From Clostridiaceae bacterium HFYG-1003 (GTDB lineage: Bacteria; Bacillota; Clostridia; Clostridiales; Clostridiaceae), in contig CP102060.1 in the NCBI GenBank assembly GCA_024579835.1, forward strand, positions 682,001-746,000: a stretch of 64,000 nt of DNA, written 5' to 3'. Positions 34,730 to 43,856 of the stretch are shown here, one piece after another. Positions within the stretch are counted from its first letter, which is position 1; each line of letters begins with the position of its first letter. Below the pieces are notes generated by a model that did not search any database, was not told the origin of the DNA, and saw only the letters and a list, made by a program, of their open reading frames with translations. The position numbers and the translations under genes are program-made.

Positions 34730-35311
34730 ATGTACGAATATATTGAAGGACGGTTCATGGGCATTTTCAAGGATTATGTGGTGATCGACCACCAGGGCCT
34801 TGGCTATAAGATATATACTTCAGGCAATACCATGGCGAAAATGCCGGCCATGGGGGAAGCAGCCAAGCTGTTCCTTCATCAGATCGTGCGGGAGGACTTC
34901 ATCGGTCTGTATGGATTTCATGACCGGGCTGAGCTGGAGCTGTTTAATCAGCTTCTGACAGTCTCAGGTGTCGGCGCGAAATCCGCTTTGTCACTCCTGT
35001 CCATCGCCACGCCGGATAACCTGAAGAAAGCCATGGCTTTTGAGGAGGAAACACTCCTTTTGCGGGCAACGGGCATCGGGAAAAAGACCGCCGGCCGAAT
35101 CATTCTGGAGCTGAAGGACAAGTTCAAGAAACTGAACCTGACCGCTCCCGACCGGGACATCCAGATCTCCGCCAGTCAGGCGGAGGCAGTGGAAGCTTTG
35201 CTGTCCCTGGGGTATACACAGAAGGAGGCCGACACCGTACTGAAAACGGTAAAGCCGGATCTTACCGTTGAAGAGACTATCAAACAGGCGCTGCAGGCTC
35301 TGATGAGCTAG
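34730..35311 (+). CDS. ruvA: Holliday junction branch migration protein RuvA
   Basis: A 193-residue protein that binds four-way junctions and loads RuvB. The N-terminal OB domain (MYEYIEGRFMGIFKDYVVIDHQGLGYKIYT), the helix-hairpin-helix pair (LLTVSGVGAKSALSLLS and LLRATGIGKKTAGRIILELKDK) and the C-terminal RuvB-binding domain (VEALLSLGYTQKEAD) are in order. The start at 34730 follows GGGAGGACCCTT. It is followed at 27 bases by ruvB; ruvC is not here. Confidence 0.97.
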   Translation: MYEYIEGRFMGIFKDYVVIDHQGLGYKIYTSGNTMAKMPAMGEAAKLFLHQIVREDFIGLYGFHDRAELELFNQLLTVSGVGAKSALSLLSIATPDNLKKAMAFEEETLLLRATGIGKKTAGRIILELKDKFKKLNLTAPDRDIQISASQAEAVEALLSLGYTQKEADTVLKTVKPDLTVEETIKQALQALMS

Positions 35312-35338
35312 CCGGCCGCGGGGAACAGGGAGAGCAAC

Positions 35339-36340
35339 ATGAGTGAACGTTTTTTAAGCCAATGTCAAATACCGGAAGAGGACGTCCAGGAATATTCGCT
35401 TCGGCCCCGGCGGCTGTCCGAATACATCGGCCAGTCTGCCGTTAAAGAACGGATGAAGATCTTCATCGAAGCGGCCCGGATGCGGCGCGAAGCTCTGGAT
35501 CATGTGCTCCTGTACGGTCCCCCGGGGCTGGGCAAGACCACCCTGGCCAATATCATCGCTCTGGAAATGGGCGGGAATCTGCGGATCACCTCCGGACCGG
35601 CTATTGAACGGGCCGGCGATCTGGCTGCCATTCTGACCTCCTTGTCGGCTCAGGATGTGCTGTTCATCGATGAAATCCATCGCCTGAATCCCAATGTGGA
35701 AGAAGTGCTGTACCCGGCCATGGAAGATTATTCTCTTGATATTGTGATCGGGAAAGGATCCCAGGCCAAGTCCATCCGGCTGGACCTGGAACATTTCACC
35801 CTGATTGGTGCCACAACCCGTGCCGGCATGCTGACCAACGCACTGCGCGACCGGTTTGGCGTGGTATGTCAGATGGACTATTACACGCCGCAGGAGCTCA
35901 AGGAAATTGTCCTGCGCTCTGCCGGAATCCTGAATACGCCGATCAACGAGGACGGCGCTTTTGAAATCGCCAAGCGCAGCCGGGGCACGCCGCGAATTGC
36001 CAACCGCCTGCTGCGCCGGGTTCGCGACTACTTCATGGTCAAGCAGTATGAGCGGGTAAATCTCGAAGCCGCTCAGGGCGCTCTCAGGATGCTCGATGTG
36101 GACGGCGAAGGGCTGGACCGGGTGGATAACCGGATCCTGGAATCCCTGGTCCACAATTTCCGGGGAGGACCGGTGGGAGTGGAAACCTTGTCCTATTTCA
36201 TCGGCGAGGATCTTGACACCATCGTGGATGTCTATGAGCCCTACCTGATCAAGGAAGGATTCATCCTGCGGACGCCACGCGGCCGGATGGCCTCGGACCG
36301 GGCCTACGATCATTTAGGCGTGCAAAGACCGGAAAAATAA
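35339..36340 (+). CDS. ruvB: Holliday junction branch migration ATPase RuvB
   Basis: A hexameric AAA+ motor of 333 residues that drives branch migration with RuvA. Walker [13 protein letters not shown] lies near 60-71 and Walker [12 protein letters not shown] near 108-118. The sensor segment [17 protein letters not shown] and the C-terminal winged helix ([16 protein letters not shown]...[14 protein letters not shown]) follow. The ATG follows ACAGGGAGAGCAAC. Confidence 0.98.
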   Translation: MSERFLSQCQIPEEDVQEYSLRPRRLSEYIGQSAVKERMKIFIEAARMRREALDHVLLYGPPGLGKTTLANIIALEMGGNLRITSGPAIERAGDLAAILTSLSAQDVLFIDEIHRLNPNVEEVLYPAMEDYSLDIVIGKGSQAKSIRLDLEHFTLIGATTRAGMLTNALRDRFGVVCQMDYYTPQELKEIVLRSAGILNTPINEDGAFEIAKRSRGTPRIANRLLRRVRDYFMVKQYERVNLEAAQGALRMLDVDGEGLDRVDNRILESLVHNFRGGPVGVETLSYFIGEDLDTIVDVYEPYLIKEGFILRTPRGRMASDRAYDHLGVQRPEK

Positions 36341-36433
36341 GATATGATACAACAGGGACTCGATGTTAGTCCCTTCCTTTTTGTTTTCATACGGAAAGGA
36401 ATAACGGAATTTAACGGAAAAGAGACGATAACA

Positions 36434-37501
36434 ATGAAAGTTAGTGATTTTAATTATGAACTGCCACCGGAGCTGATTGCGCAGCATCCGCTGGCTCAGC
36501 GCGACCAGTCCCGGCTGATGGTCATTGATCAGGCCACCGGGGGAATTACTCACCGGGTGTTCCGGGATCTGATCGAATACATCGAACCCGGGGATCTACT
36601 GGTACTCAATGACACCAGGGTGCTGCCGGCCCGGCTGCTGGGCGTCCGCGAGGGGACGGGAGGTCAAGTGGAATTGCTTCTGTTGCGCCGGATTGACCTG
36701 AACACCTGGGAAACATTGGCAAAGCCTGGCAAATCAGCCAGACCGGGACGATTCTTCTGCTTTGGCGATGGCCGGTTGCGGGCTGAAATTCTGGAAGTTC
36801 GCGAGGACGGCAACCGCATTGTCCGCTTCCACTATGAGGGTGTCTTCGAAAAAGTGCTGGATGACCTGGGTGAAATGCCGCTGCCGCCCTATATCCACGA
36901 AAAGCTGGAGGACCGCGAGCGGTACCAGACCGTTTACTCCCGGGCCGAGGGGTCTGCCGCGGCACCCACCGCCGGACTTCATTTCACTCCGGAACTGCTG
37001 GAGGCTATCCGAGGCCGCGGCGCGGAGACCGCCTTTCTGACCCTTCATGTGGGGCTCGGCACGTTCCGACCGGTCAAGGTCGAAGTGATCACCGAGCATT
37101 TGATGCACAGCGAATACTATTCCATCGATGAGCTGACCGCTCAGCGGATCGAAGCTGCGCGGACCGCGGGTCGGCGTATTATCAGTGTCGGCACAACCAC
37201 AACGCGGACCCTTGAAACCGTCATGCGCGACCGGGGTCGAATCGAAGCCTGCTCGGGCTGGACGGATATCTTCATCTATCCCGGATTTGAGTTCCGGATT
37301 GTGGACAGTCTCATTACCAATTTCCATCTGCCGGAATCCACGTTGATTATGCTGGTCAGTGCGCTGCTTGGCTATGACCATACCATGGAGGCCTATCGCG
37401 AGGCTGTCCAGGAACGCTACCGTTTTTTCAGTTTCGGAGATTCCATGTTCATCCGGAGCAGCCGATTTAAAGAGGGACCAAATCATGACAGGCAAGCATA
37501 A
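36434..37501 (+). CDS. queA: S-adenosylmethionine:tRNA ribosyltransferase-isomerase QueA
   Basis: Transfers and isomerises the ribosyl part of SAM onto preQ1-modified tRNA to give epoxyqueuosine. The 355-residue protein has the family's [23 protein letters not shown] start, [31 protein letters not shown] and [18 protein letters not shown]. The start at 36434 is the family start; the longer frame from 36344 lies in the spacer. It overlaps tgt by 17 bases. Confidence 0.97.
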   Translation: MKVSDFNYELPPELIAQHPLAQRDQSRLMVIDQATGGITHRVFRDLIEYIEPGDLLVLNDTRVLPARLLGVREGTGGQVELLLLRRIDLNTWETLAKPGKSARPGRFFCFGDGRLRAEILEVREDGNRIVRFHYEGVFEKVLDDLGEMPLPPYIHEKLEDRERYQTVYSRAEGSAAAPTAGLHFTPELLEAIRGRGAETAFLTLHVGLGTFRPVKVEVITEHLMHSEYYSIDELTAQRIEAARTAGRRIISVGTTTTRTLETVMRDRGRIEACSGWTDIFIYPGFEFRIVDSLITNFHLPESTLIMLVSALLGYDHTMEAYREAVQERYRFFSFGDSMFIRSSRFKEGPNHDRQA

Positions 37502-38636
37502 ATATACTTTACTCAAAAAAGAGGGAAAAGCCCGCCGCGGACGCTTCGAAACCGTGCACGGCACCATCGAGACTCCGGTATTTATGAATGTCGGAACTCA
37601 GGCGGCCATCAAAGGCGCTGTGGATGCGCAGGACCTGAAAGCGATCAACTGTCAGGTGGAGCTGTCCAACACCTACCATCTGCATGTTCGGCCCGGAGAT
37701 GAACTGATCCGGGACCTGGGCGGACTGCACCGCTTCATGAACTGGGACCGGCCGATTCTGACTGACTCAGGCGGGTTCCAGGTGTTTTCCCTGGCCCAGA
37801 TGCGCAAGATCAAGGAAGAGGGAGTGACCTTCAAGAGCCATGTAGATGGCCGGACCATATTCATGGGACCGGAAGAATCTATGCAGATTCAGAGCAATCT
37901 GGCATCGACCATCGCCATGGCATTTGACGAGTGCGTCGAAAATCCCGCTCCCAGGGAATACGTCGAGGCTTCCGTAGAGCGGACCACCCGCTGGCTGAAG
38001 CGCTGCATGGCAAAACTGGAAGAGCTGAATCAGGCGGAAGGGACCATCAATCCCGACCAGCTGCTGTTCGGCATTAATCAGGGCGGGGTCTTTGATGACC
38101 TGAGAATCGCCCATGCCAAGGAAATCTCGAAACTGGACCTGCCGGGCTATGCCATTGGTGGTCTGGCTGTCGGGGAATCCCATGAAGAGATGTACCGGAT
38201 TCTGGATGCGGTGGTACCTCATTTACCCGAAGACAAGCCCATCTACCTGATGGGCGTCGGACTGCCGGAGAATATTCTGGAAGCCGTTGAACGGGGTGTT
38301 GATTTCTTTGACTGCGTCCTTCCGGCACGCAACGGCCGCCATGGCCACGTCTTTACCGCTCATGGCAGAATCAACTTGGGCAATCAGCGCTTTGAGCGGG
38401 ATCAGCGCCCCATTGATCCAGGCTGTGGCTGTCCGGCCTGCCAGAATTACTCCAGAGCGTATATCCGGCATCTGTTCAAGGCCAAGGAAATGCTGGCCAT
38501 GCGACTGTGCGTGCTGCATAACCTCTGGTTTTACAATGATATGATGGCGAAAATCCGCCGCCATATCGAAGAGGGCACTTTTGCCGAGTATAAGGCCGCT
38601 CAGCTGGCGCAGTGGAAGCAGCCCGAGCCCCACTGA
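37485..38636 (+). CDS. tgt: Queuine tRNA-ribosyltransferase (Tgt)
   Basis: Exchanges guanine 34 for preQ1 in tRNAs with GUN anticodons. The 383-residue TIM-barrel enzyme shows the substrate segment [18 protein letters not shown] with active-site Asp, [23 protein letters not shown] and the nucleophile region [13 protein letters not shown]. The zinc site is [17 protein letters not shown] and a His further on. The start at 37485 is inside queA, behind AAAGAGGGACCAAATC, so queA and tgt are coupled. The gene order queA-tgt-yajC is widespread. Confidence 0.97.
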   Translation: MTGKHKYTLLKKEGKARRGRFETVHGTIETPVFMNVGTQAAIKGAVDAQDLKAINCQVELSNTYHLHVRPGDELIRDLGGLHRFMNWDRPILTDSGGFQVFSLAQMRKIKEEGVTFKSHVDGRTIFMGPEESMQIQSNLASTIAMAFDECVENPAPREYVEASVERTTRWLKRCMAKLEELNQAEGTINPDQLLFGINQGGVFDDLRIAHAKEISKLDLPGYAIGGLAVGESHEEMYRILDAVVPHLPEDKPIYLMGVGLPENILEAVERGVDFFDCVLPARNGRHGHVFTAHGRINLGNQRFERDQRPIDPGCGCPACQNYSRAYIRHLFKAKEMLAMRLCVLHNLWFYNDMMAKIRRHIEEGTFAEYKAAQLAQWKQPEPH

Positions 38637-38801
38637 TTTCGATGGACCGACCGGCCATGAACTGACAACTCCGGAATCAAACTTGTGTTGAAATAAGAAT
38701 GGCAATCCATGGCGGGAACGAGTATAATTAAACGCATAAAAACCAATTTTGCCGGATCCCGGTTTCGCGGTGCGGTGAAATACAAAAAGGAGGATGAATA
38801 G

Positions 38802-39125
38802 ATGTTTTTTTTAGCAGCCGGGGGTGACCTCGGGAGCATGCTGGTGTCTTTATTGCCGCTGCTCGGAATGTTCGCCATCATGTATTTTCTGATCCTGAAA
38901 CCGGAAAAGAAGCGCAAGGAAACGTATCGTCAGATGCTGACCCAGCTTTCGGTCAATGATGAGATCATTACCAAGGGCGGAGTCATCGGCAAGATCATCA
39001 AGCTGGAAGATGACTATATGGTTGTCGAAACTGGTCCTGACCGCGTCAGACTGCGCATGGTCCGTGACGCGATTTTCTCGAAAGTCGAAAAAACTGAGCC
39101 AACCGTGAAAGTGGAGCGCTCCTAA
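38802..39125 (+). CDS. yajC: Sec translocon accessory protein YajC
   Basis: A 107-residue single-span protein that associates with SecDF in the inner membrane. It has a short N-terminus, one hydrophobic span (about 12-32, SMLVSLLPLLGMFAIMYFLI) and then the conserved RPQ-like LKPEKKRKETYRQMLTQLSVNDEIITKGGVIGKI. The ATG follows AAAGGAGGATGAATAG. SecDF is found three genes later, with the SCIFF locus between them. Confidence 0.95.
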   Translation: MFFLAAGGDLGSMLVSLLPLLGMFAIMYFLILKPEKKRKETYRQMLTQLSVNDEIITKGGVIGKIIKLEDDYMVVETGPDRVRLRMVRDAIFSKVEKTEPTVKVERS

Positions 39126-39140
39126 TCCGTTCCTTCCAGT

Positions 39141-39169
39141 TGATTTGCGATTTGGAATCAGATAAAATA
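39141..39169 (+). promoter_or_regulatory. Promoter of the SCIFF precursor gene
   Basis: TTGATT (39141-39146), 17-base spacer, TAAAAT (39164-39169), 51 bases before the peptide start. This suggests the SCIFF gene is not only read through from yajC. Confidence 0.75.
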
Positions 39170-39219
39170 ATCATGAAGGAAATGTAAACAATCGAATATA
39201 AAAAAATGGGGGTTATACT

Positions 39220-39357
39220 ATGAAACGTATCAAAACTGTCAACGCTAAAAATCTCAAGAAGAGCCTTTCAAAACCGGGATGCAAGGAATGTGCAAACTCC
39301 TGCCAGTCCGCCTGTAAAACATCCTGCACTGTTGCTAACTTAGCTTGCGAAAACTAA
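39220..39357 (+). CDS. scfA: SCIFF ranthipeptide precursor (six cysteines in forty-five residues)
   Basis: A 45-residue peptide with exactly six cysteines, at positions 21, 24, 28, 32, 36 and 43. An N-terminal leader rich in Lys (MKRIKTVNAKNLKKSLSKPG) precedes the Cys-rich core CKECANSCQSACKTSC. This is the defining pattern of the SCIFF family, found in nearly all Clostridia, in which a radical SAM enzyme forms a sulfur-to-carbon thioether crosslink. The biological role of the mature product is not settled (quorum-sensing-like roles have been proposed for ranthipeptides). The ATG follows GGGGGTTATACT. The maturase gene begins 58 bases later. Confidence 0.95.
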   Translation: MKRIKTVNAKNLKKSLSKPGCKECANSCQSACKTSCTVANLACEN

Positions 39358-39372
39358 AATTCGGTGGAAACA

Positions 39373-39401
39373 GGGCAACTAAACAAGTTGCCCTTTCATT
39401 T
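39373..39401 (+). terminator. Hairpin between SCIFF precursor and maturase genes
   Basis: GGGCAACT pairs with AGTTGCCC around a five-base AAACA loop and is followed by TTTCATTTT. The T tract is interrupted, so this looks like a partial terminator that would make the precursor mRNA more abundant than the maturase mRNA. Confidence 0.7.
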
Positions 39402-39414
39402 TGAGGAGGCCTGA

Positions 39415-40788
39415 ATGGCACTGATACATAAATTTGTAAACGACAACGAGCGCTATGTGCTCGATGTAAATTCAGGATCGGTCCACCTGGTGGATGAGTT
39501 CATCTACGATATGCTGGATGAAAATGCTCTGGAAAGCCTGGAAGACCTGAAAAAACGCCTGAGCACGGCAGATCCGGTCGAACTGGAAGAAGCCTATGGC
39601 GAGATCCTGGAACTGAAAAACGAAGGGATGCTATATACAGAAGATCTCTATGAAGAGATCGCTCAGACAGATGATGGTCCGGATTATGTGAAGGCACTGT
39701 GCCTGAATGTCATTCATGACTGCAATCTGCGCTGCAAATACTGCTTTGCCGATGAAGGAGAATATCACGGCAAGCGCGAGGTGATGTCCGCTGAAATTGG
39801 CAAAAAGGCCATCGATTTTGTGATCGAAGCTTCCGGACCGCGCCATAACATCGAAGTGGACCTGTTCGGCGGCGAGCCGCTTATGGCATTCCGGCAGATC
39901 AAGGAAATTGTTGATTATGCCAGACTGCGGGAGCTTGAAACCGGAAAGAATATCCGCTTTACCATGACCACCAACGCCACCCTGCTCAATGAAGAAAACA
40001 TGGCGTATCTTGACAAGAACATGGGCAATCTGGTTCTGTCAATTGACGGCCGGCCCGAAGTCAATGACAAGGTCCGAATTCGGTTTGACGGCAAGGGTTC
40101 TTTTCAGCAGATCATGCCAAAGATCAAGACCATGGTCGAGCAGCGGGACCCATCCAAGCAATACTATGTCCGCGGGACGTTTACCCGGGAAAATCTGGAC
40201 TTTTACAATGATTACAAGTTCCTGAAGGACGAAGGCTTCGATGAAATTTCCATCGAACCCGTGGTTCTGCCCAATGACCATCCGCTGTCCCTGCGCTGGG
40301 AAGATGTTCCAAAGATCAAGGAACAGTATGATCTGCTGTATCACGATTTATTAGAATCGCATCGCAAAGGGGAGAAGGTCAAATTCTACCACTTCAACAT
40401 TGACCTTTCCGGCGGGCCGTGTGTTTACAAACGGATTTCCGGATGCGGCGCCGGGTTTGAATATGTCGCAGTGACACCTTCCGGTGACATTTATCCCTGC
40501 CACCAGTTCGTCGGAAACCCGGAGTATCTCATGGGCAATCTGACGGATGGCATCAAGCGTCAGGATCTGGTGGATAAATTCCGCAAAGCACACATTTATA
40601 ATAAACCTGTCTGTCGGGACTGCTGGGCACGCTTTTACTGCTCCGGCGGCTGCCAGGCCAATAACATTAATTTCACGGGAGACATTAATCAGCCCTATGA
40701 ACTGGGCTGCGAACTGCAGAAAAAACGGATCGAGTCGGCCATTGCATTGAAATCTAAAATATTGGAAGAGGAACAGGTGGATAACTAA
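39415..40788 (+). CDS. scfB: SCIFF maturase, radical SAM thioether-forming enzyme
   Basis: A 457-residue radical SAM/SPASM enzyme that installs the thioether bond in the SCIFF peptide. The N-terminal 85 residues form a peptide-recognition (RRE/PqqD-like) domain. The radical SAM cluster motif CNLRCKYC has C103, C107 and C110. The C-terminal SPASM domain carries many cysteines for two auxiliary clusters, including CVYKRISGCGAGFEY, YPCHQF and CRDCWARFYCSGGC, plus a final Cys. The ATG follows TTGAGGAGGCCTGA. The gene abuts secDF with no gap. Confidence 0.95.
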   Translation: MALIHKFVNDNERYVLDVNSGSVHLVDEFIYDMLDENALESLEDLKKRLSTADPVELEEAYGEILELKNEGMLYTEDLYEEIAQTDDGPDYVKALCLNVIHDCNLRCKYCFADEGEYHGKREVMSAEIGKKAIDFVIEASGPRHNIEVDLFGGEPLMAFRQIKEIVDYARLRELETGKNIRFTMTTNATLLNEENMAYLDKNMGNLVLSIDGRPEVNDKVRIRFDGKGSFQQIMPKIKTMVEQRDPSKQYYVRGTFTRENLDFYNDYKFLKDEGFDEISIEPVVLPNDHPLSLRWEDVPKIKEQYDLLYHDLLESHRKGEKVKFYHFNIDLSGGPCVYKRISGCGAGFEYVAVTPSGDIYPCHQFVGNPEYLMGNLTDGIKRQDLVDKFRKAHIYNKPVCRDCWARFYCSGGCQANNINFTGDINQPYELGCELQKKRIESAIALKSKILEEEQVDN

Positions 40789-43206
40789 ATGAACAAGAAA
40801 GGTAAACCATCAGCACTAATTGCTTTGATCGTAATCGCCGTCATCACGGGGTTACTTAGTTTTTCCGGTCTTTTCGGACTGAAATTCGGAGATTACCGGG
40901 TTAAGACCTTCGGCGAGCAGATCGTCAAGGGTCTGGATCTTCAGGGTGGTACTTCCGTACTACTCGAAGTTCAGGCACCGAACCTGGATGCTGCCGGCCT
41001 GGACCGCGTCCGCTCCCTCATCAACCTGCGTGTTGACGCCACCGGTGCGGTTGATCCGACGATCACCACCGAAGGCACTAATCGGATCCGGGTCGATATC
41101 CCCGGAAAATACCAGTCCGCCAACATCGTGGAACAGCTGAGCAAGACCGGTGTCCTGACCTTTAAGGATGCCGACGGCAAAGTCGTTCTCGAAGGCAAGG
41201 ATATTCAGGAAGCTACTCCCGGATACGACGATCTGGGAAGAATTGTGGTCAACCTGAAGATGAAAGACTCGGGCGTTCAGAAATTCGCGGATGCCACGAC
41301 CGCCAATGTCGGAAAATCCATCTCCATCAATATGGATGATGAAATGCTGTCCAATCCTGTGGTCAATGAAGCCATCAAGAACGGACAGGCGTCCATCACC
41401 GGCCAGTTTACGGAAGATGAAGCCAAAATGCTGGCTGCCATGATTAACAATGGCGCACTCCCTTACCCGGTGAAAACCCTGTCGGTACAGGAAGTCGGCG
41501 CAACACTCGGATCCTCCGTACTGCCCAACGTCAAGCTGGCAGGTATTCTGGGAATCGCCGCGATCTTCCTGATCATGGTCTGGTTCTACCGCGTACCTGG
41601 TATTCTGGCCTCTCTGGCACTTGTCATTTTCTGTCTGGGGTTGATCCTGGTAACAGCCGGGCTTAAAATCTCGATGTCCCTGGCCGGTATCGCCGGTTTC
41701 CTGCTGTCGATCGGAATGGCAGTTGACGCCAACGTCCTGATTTTCGAACGCATCAAGGAAGAACTTCAGTCCGGACTTGACATCAAGCGTTCCATCGCCC
41801 TTGGTTTCCGCCATGCCATGAGCTCCATTCTGGATGCCAACATCACCACCCTGATTTCCGGCTTCATCCTGTTCTATTTTGGAGCGGGCTCTGTCAGAGG
41901 CTTTGCCCTCAACCTGGTCATCGGTGTGCTGCTATCCATGTTCACTGCAATCATTGTGACCCGCTTCCTGATGGTTCTGGCTTATTCTGCCGGACTGCTC
42001 AAAACCAAGGCAGCCTTCGGCTTTAAGGAAAAGGAAACAACCTTCCGCTTCCCGTTCTATAAAAACCGCAAAATCTTTTTCATCGCTTCGGCGGTGGTCA
42101 TCGGCCTCGGTCTGGTCATCGGAATTGTCCGGGGACCGAATGTCGGCATCGACTTTGCCGGCGGAACCCAGGTTACACTGAATTTCCCCGCTGCCGTCAA
42201 TAAGGTGGAAGTTGATGAAATTCTGAAGAAATATGATAATTCCATGATTACTCAGGTCATCAACTCAAACAAGCTGGAAGCCAGAAGCCAAAAGCTGACT
42301 ACCGAAACCTTCAACGACGCCATCAAGGAACTTGAGACCAAATATAAGCCTGGAACCGGGTTTGTGGAATCCATTAATGAAATCGGAGCCACCATCGGTT
42401 CTGAGCAGAGCGGCAAAGCCATTCTGGCCTCCGTCCTGTCAGTTCTCGCCATTCTAGCCTATGTTGCAGTCCGGTTTAACTTCACCCTGGGAGTCGGGGC
42501 CATCGTAGCCTTAATCCATGACGTGCTGTTTACGCTGGCCATGTACTTCCTGTTCCGGATTCCAATTAACTCGCCCTTTATCGCCGCAATTCTGACCATC
42601 ATCGGTTATTCCATTAATGATACGGTCGTTATCTTTGACCGGATCCGTGAAAATCTGGCGCTGAAAGGCTCCCGCCACCTGGATGAGGTGACGGATGAAT
42701 CCATCAGCCAGACTATGGTAAGAACCATTAACACGAGTCTGACGGTTATTGTTGTCCTGCTTATGGTCTTCTTCTTTGTTCCGCAGATCCGTGAGTTCAC
42801 ACTCCCGCTGCTTCTTGGAACACTCTCCGGTGTCTACTCCACCGTCTTCATTGCTTCTCCGATCTATGTCATGCTGGAGAAGAAACTGAAGGGCAAGGGA
42901 GAAACCAAGGTCGTTCAGCCGGCCGCATCCGTCAAATCGGCTAAGGTTGTTCAGACTGAGACTGGCGCTGCAGAACCTGTCGCTGCAGTTAAAGTCAAGG
43001 CCGCCAAACCGGACGTGCGCTACTCCAACCGCTATGCCAAAAAGAAGACAAACCATCCGACAGAATTAAAAGTCGGTGAATCACTCCATGAGGTTGCGCC
43101 GGAAGAAGTGATAAAGCGCGAGATTCCTTTGGCCGATGACTTCAAGTTCAGCTCAGCCAGCGCTGAGTCGTTGAAGAAAATCGAATTTGACGAGGATGAG
43201 TATTAA
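40789..43206 (+). CDS. secDF: Fused protein translocase subunit SecDF
   Basis: A proton-motive-force-driven partner of SecYEG of 805 residues. The SecD half (about 1-425) has the first span, a periplasmic P1 domain (VKGLDLQGGTSVLLEVQAP) and five further spans with IGMAVDANVLIFERIKEEL. The SecF half (about 425-710) has a second set of six spans with YSINDTVVIFDRIRENL. SecD and SecF are separate in many bacteria but fused in many Firmicutes. The last 100 residues form a charged cytoplasmic tail beyond the usual length. It lies directly behind the SCIFF maturase and was probably linked to yajC in the same locus. Confidence 0.95.
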   Translation: MNKKGKPSALIALIVIAVITGLLSFSGLFGLKFGDYRVKTFGEQIVKGLDLQGGTSVLLEVQAPNLDAAGLDRVRSLINLRVDATGAVDPTITTEGTNRIRVDIPGKYQSANIVEQLSKTGVLTFKDADGKVVLEGKDIQEATPGYDDLGRIVVNLKMKDSGVQKFADATTANVGKSISINMDDEMLSNPVVNEAIKNGQASITGQFTEDEAKMLAAMINNGALPYPVKTLSVQEVGATLGSSVLPNVKLAGILGIAAIFLIMVWFYRVPGILASLALVIFCLGLILVTAGLKISMSLAGIAGFLLSIGMAVDANVLIFERIKEELQSGLDIKRSIALGFRHAMSSILDANITTLISGFILFYFGAGSVRGFALNLVIGVLLSMFTAIIVTRFLMVLAYSAGLLKTKAAFGFKEKETTFRFPFYKNRKIFFIASAVVIGLGLVIGIVRGPNVGIDFAGGTQVTLNFPAAVNKVEVDEILKKYDNSMITQVINSNKLEARSQKLTTETFNDAIKELETKYKPGTGFVESINEIGATIGSEQSGKAILASVLSVLAILAYVAVRFNFTLGVGAIVALIHDVLFTLAMYFLFRIPINSPFIAAILTIIGYSINDTVVIFDRIRENLALKGSRHLDEVTDESISQTMVRTINTSLTVIVVLLMVFFFVPQIREFTLPLLLGTLSGVYSTVFIASPIYVMLEKKLKGKGETKVVQPAASVKSAKVVQTETGAAEPVAAVKVKAAKPDVRYSNRYAKKKTNHPTELKVGESLHEVAPEEVIKREIPLADDFKFSSASAESLKKIEFDEDEY

Positions 43207-43265
43207 AACCGCATAGAATAAAATAATGCATACCCGCCGTATTCCTTTATACAGTGAAGGACGGT

Positions 43266-43315
43266 TAGAAGACAGCCCGGACAGATCCCCAGGATCGGTC
43301 CGGGCTGTCTTCTAT
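43266..43315 (+). terminator. Hairpin after secDF
   Basis: TAGAAGACAGCCCGGAC pairs with GTCCGGGCTGTCTTCTA around a loop of about 15 bases with its own GATCC/GGATC stem. There is no long T tract. Confidence 0.75.
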
Positions 43316-43336
43316 ATAAGGGCAAGGTGAAGCTGG

Positions 43337-43393
43337 TTGATCTTTCAGTCTATTCGGAGTAGACTGAAAGTAGTCAAAAGTGAATAGACTGAA
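43337..43393 (+). promoter_or_regulatory. Promoter and inverted-repeat operator of the BlaI/BlaR1-like genes
   Basis: CTTTCAGTCTA (43342-43352) and TAGACTGAAAG (43360-43370) are perfect 11-base arms around a 7-base centre, and TAGACTGAA occurs again at 43385-43393. A weak promoter (TTGATC, 17 bases, TAGACT) overlaps the palindrome. A BlaI-type repressor often binds such dyads in its own promoter, so autoregulation is likely. The half-site differs from the classical BlaI/MecI TACA/TGTA sequence. Confidence 0.7.
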
Positions 43394-43431
43394 GAGGGTC
43401 GATTGGTAATCAAGCGGTGAGGAGGCAGTCA

Positions 43432-43854
43432 ATGGATCAGACAAAGGATCAATTAATGGATCAATCATCATGTCAGACAAAAAATAAACCAACGCTGAAT
43501 TTGAAACTTGGCGTGATTGAATCTCGGTTTGCGGATCTGATCTGGGACCATGAACACATTTCATCGCAGGATCTGGTCCGATTATGTGAGGCTCAGCTGA
43601 ACTGGAAAAAATCTACAACCTATACCGTGCTGAAAAAATTATCGGAGCGGGGACTTTTTCAAAATCTGAAGGGGACCGTTAGCTCCCGGATCTCGCGCTC
43701 CGAGTTTCAGTCGATACAGACCGAGCGGATCGTAAAGGAGTCCTTTCAAGGGTCACTGCCGCAGTTTATCGCTGCCTTTACCCGAACCCAGGCACTGTCT
43801 GAGGCGGAAATTGCTGAAATCAGACGTTTGATTGAGTCAAGCGGGGAGGAATAG
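43432..43854 (+). CDS. BlaI/MecI/CopY-family transcriptional repressor
   Basis: A 140-residue winged-helix repressor. The N-terminal domain (KLGVIESRFADLIWDHEHISSQDLV...WKKSTTYTVLKKLSERGLFQ) matches the Penicillinase-repressor family, with the recognition helix around STTYTVLKKL. The C-terminal part would be the dimerisation region cleaved upon signalling. It is followed two bases later by an M56 peptidase gene, the normal partner that inactivates such repressors. The ATG at 43432 follows GTGAGGAGGCAGTCA; no beta-lactamase gene is adjacent. Confidence 0.88.
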   Translation: MDQTKDQLMDQSSCQTKNKPTLNLKLGVIESRFADLIWDHEHISSQDLVRLCEAQLNWKKSTTYTVLKKLSERGLFQNLKGTVSSRISRSEFQSIQTERIVKESFQGSLPQFIAAFTRTQALSEAEIAEIRRLIESSGEE

Positions 43855-43856
43855 GG

